A DNA stretch of 7,407 nucleotides from an uncultured Bacilli bacterium (GTDB lineage Bacteria > Bacillota_I > Bacilli_A > RF39 > UBA660). Numbering within the stretch: position 1 is the stretch's first letter; each line of letters starts with the position of its first letter. The notes beneath the pieces were generated by a model that worked only from the letters and a program-made list of their open reading frames with translations, searched no databases and was not told the origin of the DNA. Positions 5,823 to 7,407 of this stretch are shown in pieces. The stretch is from contig CAKONF010000038.1 of the NCBI GenBank assembly GCA_934097015.1, positions 1 through 7,407 on the forward strand, read 5' to 3'. A program made the position numbers and the translations under genes.

Positions 5823-7407
5823 TCAGTCAGTAAGAACAACGTAAGGATTTTCTTTTGTTCCATCTCCACTTTCACTTGAAATTTGTGTATTTGACTTAAG
5901 AGAAACTGCAGGACGAAACGAGTAACTGGCGCTGCCCACATCGCCGACGTTGCTGTAGACGGCGCCACTGCGGCCCACGTTGAATGCGTGATCGTAGTCA
6001 CTGTAGTAGTAAAGCGACAAAGACCAAAAGTATAAATTATTCGATTTTTGATAATTATTTATTAAATAATAATCTGGATTACTAGTATATACTTTACCAC
6101 CAGCATATACTATTTCATCTGCTGTTAATGTTCCCACATACATATCTGTATTATCCTCATCCGCAAACTTGCTCATATTTGTTCCATTACACTTTAATGT
6201 TGGTTCTTTTGTTGTTTTTCCATTTAAACGAACATATGCGTCGTAATAAAATGATGTATTTTTAACTTGTTTATCTAACATTTCTTGACTAGTTAATGCT
6301 GTTGTATTATCTGTTTTAGTTGCATATGCTTTATCATTTAAACACCAATCTCCTGCTTTTAATTTATCTAAATAGTTTGCTAGAGGACCAGTTTGAAAGT
6401 TTTTAAATGCTGTCGCCATTGATTTATCTTTATTTGTTCCTCCATTTAAATAATTCATTAATTCTTTTGTACTTGAATTTTTGGTTCCATCGGAAGCGGT
6501 CAATGTGTTTGCTGAATACTCAGTATATCCAAAATTACCAGTTTTTGTTGTACCACCAGTTGTAGTTGGTATATTCCAATTACCGTCACTTGTTGCACAA
6601 GTACTATCTTGGTCTTCTAATATTAATTTTATACTTCCATCTCCAGCAATACGAACTGCTCTCCAACACATTCCAGCAAAATTTACATAATTATCTATTA
6701 CATTTCCTCTATAATAATAACTTGTTCCGTAATCATCTAATGTTCCACTCATCGATAACTCATTTTTCATTACTTCTATTTGATTATCAAAAGTTAAAGT
6801 ATCAGTTATAGAATCGTATTTCAATAATTTTTTTGTCCAACTATCGCATTGGTCATATACGTATTTCCCTACGGCGTCATCATATGAACTTACTGTACTT
6901 CCAGATTGAGCAGCTGTTTCAGTATCTCCTACTAACCATGGGCCATATCCAGAACATAAACTTCCAGTTATCACAGTTTCATATTCGAATTTACCTGTTC
7001 CATATTGACTTATTGCTTCTGCAACCCTACTCCTAGGACTTGATAACAATTCTGTTCCATTTGTTTTATTTTTAGCATTTTCTATTATGTTATATGCTAA
7101 ACTATTTGTATTAGCTGAATATGGGTTTGTCATACTTGATAGATTTGCTATATTTAATCTTGCCTGTATTGTTTTTCCCATATCATTGCTTTGGTCTATT
7201 CCAGTATCTATGTACCACATCTTAAATGTATATGTGTGTACATCTCCTTCTTTTATACTATTTCCAACTAATATTCCTCCGTTTATTGGAAATATACTTT
7301 GTGTACTTACACCATCACAACTTGTTCCATCACTTTTTGTACATGTTAATGTATATCTAAAGTCATTACTTTCAAATGTAGTTGTACTTCCATCACTAGT
7401 CTTTGTT
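5823..7407 (-). CDS. Large surface-type protein with C-terminal variable lectin-like domain, partial (5' end beyond right edge)
   Basis: The minus-strand frame is open from the right edge (first whole codon 7404-7406) to TGA at 5823-5825: 527 residues, no stop. The ATG at 7220 is internal, not the start: coding sequence with the same character continues 62 codons upstream and no ribosome binding site precedes it. Residues 1-65 look beta-rich and Thr/Ser-rich (ending DVHTYTFKMWYID). The C-terminal part begins near SYYYRGNVIDNYVNFAGMCWRAVRI (about 229-253) and runs to FWSLSL (460-465), a hypervariable stretch (466-496) and the closing FRPAVSLKS (497-505). This layout recalls secreted multi-copy proteins of gut Firmicutes whose C-terminus resembles the C-type-lectin/formylglycine-enzyme-like fold of DGR target proteins. 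Several Cys (e.g. SLCSGYG, DQCDSW, DWCLND, LKCNG) suit an exported protein. Anchor and signal sequence are not visible. The ligand is unknown. The family link is from memory of sequence patterns. Confidence 0.85.
   Translation of the reverse strand, partial: TKTSDGSTTTFESNDFRYTLTCTKSDGTSCDGVSTQSIFPINGGILVGNSIKEGDVHTYTFKMWYIDTGIDQSNDMGKTIQARLNIANLSSMTNPYSANTNSLAYNIIENAKNKTNGTELLSSPRSRVAEAISQYGTGKFEYETVITGSLCSGYGPWLVGDTETAAQSGSTVSSYDDAVGKYVYDQCDSWTKKLLKYDSITDTLTFDNQIEVMKNELSMSGTLDDYGTSYYYRGNVIDNYVNFAGMCWRAVRIAGDGSIKLILEDQDSTCATSDGNWNIPTTTGGTTKTGNFGYTEYSANTLTASDGTKNSSTKELMNYLNGGTNKDKSMATAFKNFQTGPLANYLDKLKAGDWCLNDKAYATKTDNTTALTSQEMLDKQVKNTSFYYDAYVRLNGKTTKEPTLKCNGTNMSKFADEDNTDMYVGTLTADEIVYAGGKVYTSNPDYYLINNYQKSNNLYFWSLSLYYYSDYDHAFNVGRSGAVYSNVGDVGSASYSFRPAVSLKSNTQISSESGDGTKENPYVVLTD
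5919..6011 (-). other. Candidate DGR variable region (GC-rich hypervariable 31-codon segment)
   Basis: Within the large surface-protein gene, 31 codons (from YYYSDYD to SASYS) have 55 G+C of 93 bases (59%); the core GTG-to-GCC stretch of 17 codons has 37 of 51. The 31 codons before have 23 of 93 and the 31 after have 33 of 93. Codons ending in C are 22 of 31 here, against 1 of 31 before and 2 of 31 after; 27 of 31 end in C or T. A template of AAC/AAT codons whose A's are randomised gives exactly such NNC/NNT codons, varied residues (G, S, V, Y, D, N, A, H, R, F) and no stops. It lies at the C-terminus, just before FRPAVSL, where DGR variable regions usually lie. No template repeat or reverse transcriptase is visible, so the role is inferred. 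Confidence 0.6.

Noticed and set aside
4914..5825. TGA read as Trp (Mycoplasma-type code)
   Set aside because: ruvA and the large surface-protein gene end properly at TGA, and Trp residues in conserved places use TGG.
5804..6001. Minus-strand open frame of 65 codons overlapping the GC-rich island
   Set aside because: It exists only because the GC-rich island lacks stop codons; it lies in another frame of the large gene and has no start signals.
5919..6011. GC-rich island as a recently transferred segment or assembly chimera
   Set aside because: The reading frame and the flanking domain motifs run through unbroken and codons follow an NNC/NNT pattern, which foreign DNA or a chimera would not give; it cannot be fully excluded without reads.
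6481..7036. Three short plus-strand open frames (6481-6690, 6566-6811, 6833-7036)
   Set aside because: Antisense shadows of the large surface-protein gene with no start signals; the plus-strand frame at 2911-3123 opposite queA was rejected for the same reason.
5823..7220. The large surface-protein gene starting at ATG 7220
   Set aside because: The same frame stays open with similar Thr/Ser-rich coding content up to the right edge, and no ribosome binding site precedes 7220.

Overview
The window comes from a very AT-rich, Gram-positive-type bacterium. A low-GC Firmicutes/Bacilli relative, such as an uncultured gut lineage, fits best. The grounds are strong AGGAG-type ribosome binding sites, sigma-A promoters, a ruvA-ruvB-queA block typical of Firmicutes, a YjcZ-like sporulation-type mini-protein and a PrsA-like foldase. 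TGA is used as stop and TGG as Trp, so the standard bacterial code applies and not the Mycoplasma code. No tRNA, rRNA, CRISPR array, insertion sequence or reverse transcriptase is visible.

Layout. Positions 1-2017 (minus strand) hold a two-gene unit: a membrane-anchored PrsA/parvulin-like foldase, and 5 bases after it a membrane-anchored, Asn/Lys-rich coiled-coil protein with nearly identical 37-residue repeats that runs off the left edge. The unit has a sigma-A promoter back to back with that of a small unrecognised plus-strand gene (2175-2549). That gene converges on queA, and one long inverted repeat serves as terminator for both and encodes the last residues of both proteins. Then come, on the minus strand, ruvA and ruvB (Holliday junction branch migration, translationally coupled), a small Flp-type pilin gene with its own promoter and terminator, and queA (queuosine synthesis). 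The start codons of queA and ruvA lie well inside the longest open frames, as Shine-Dalgarno sites and family N-termini show. Divergent from ruvA is a 60-residue Gly/Tyr-rich, single-helix YjcZ-like protein, which ends in a hairpin terminator facing the last gene.

Positions 5823-7407 (minus strand) hold the 3' part of a large, presumably surface-exposed protein whose start lies beyond the right edge. Near its C-terminus, about 93 bases (5919-6011) switch abruptly from about 25-35% GC to about 59% GC. Codons there end almost always in C or T (27 of 31), and the segment sits just before an FRPAVSLK-type closing motif. This is the expected look of the variable region of a diversity-generating retroelement (DGR), where adenines of AAY codons in a template repeat are randomised. 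The reverse transcriptase and template are not in the window, so this is a strong hypothesis and not a proof. It is the most interesting element here.

Taken together, housekeeping DNA repair and tRNA modification genes are interleaved with envelope-facing genes: foldase, coiled-coil protein, pilin, YjcZ-like protein and the hypervariable surface protein.
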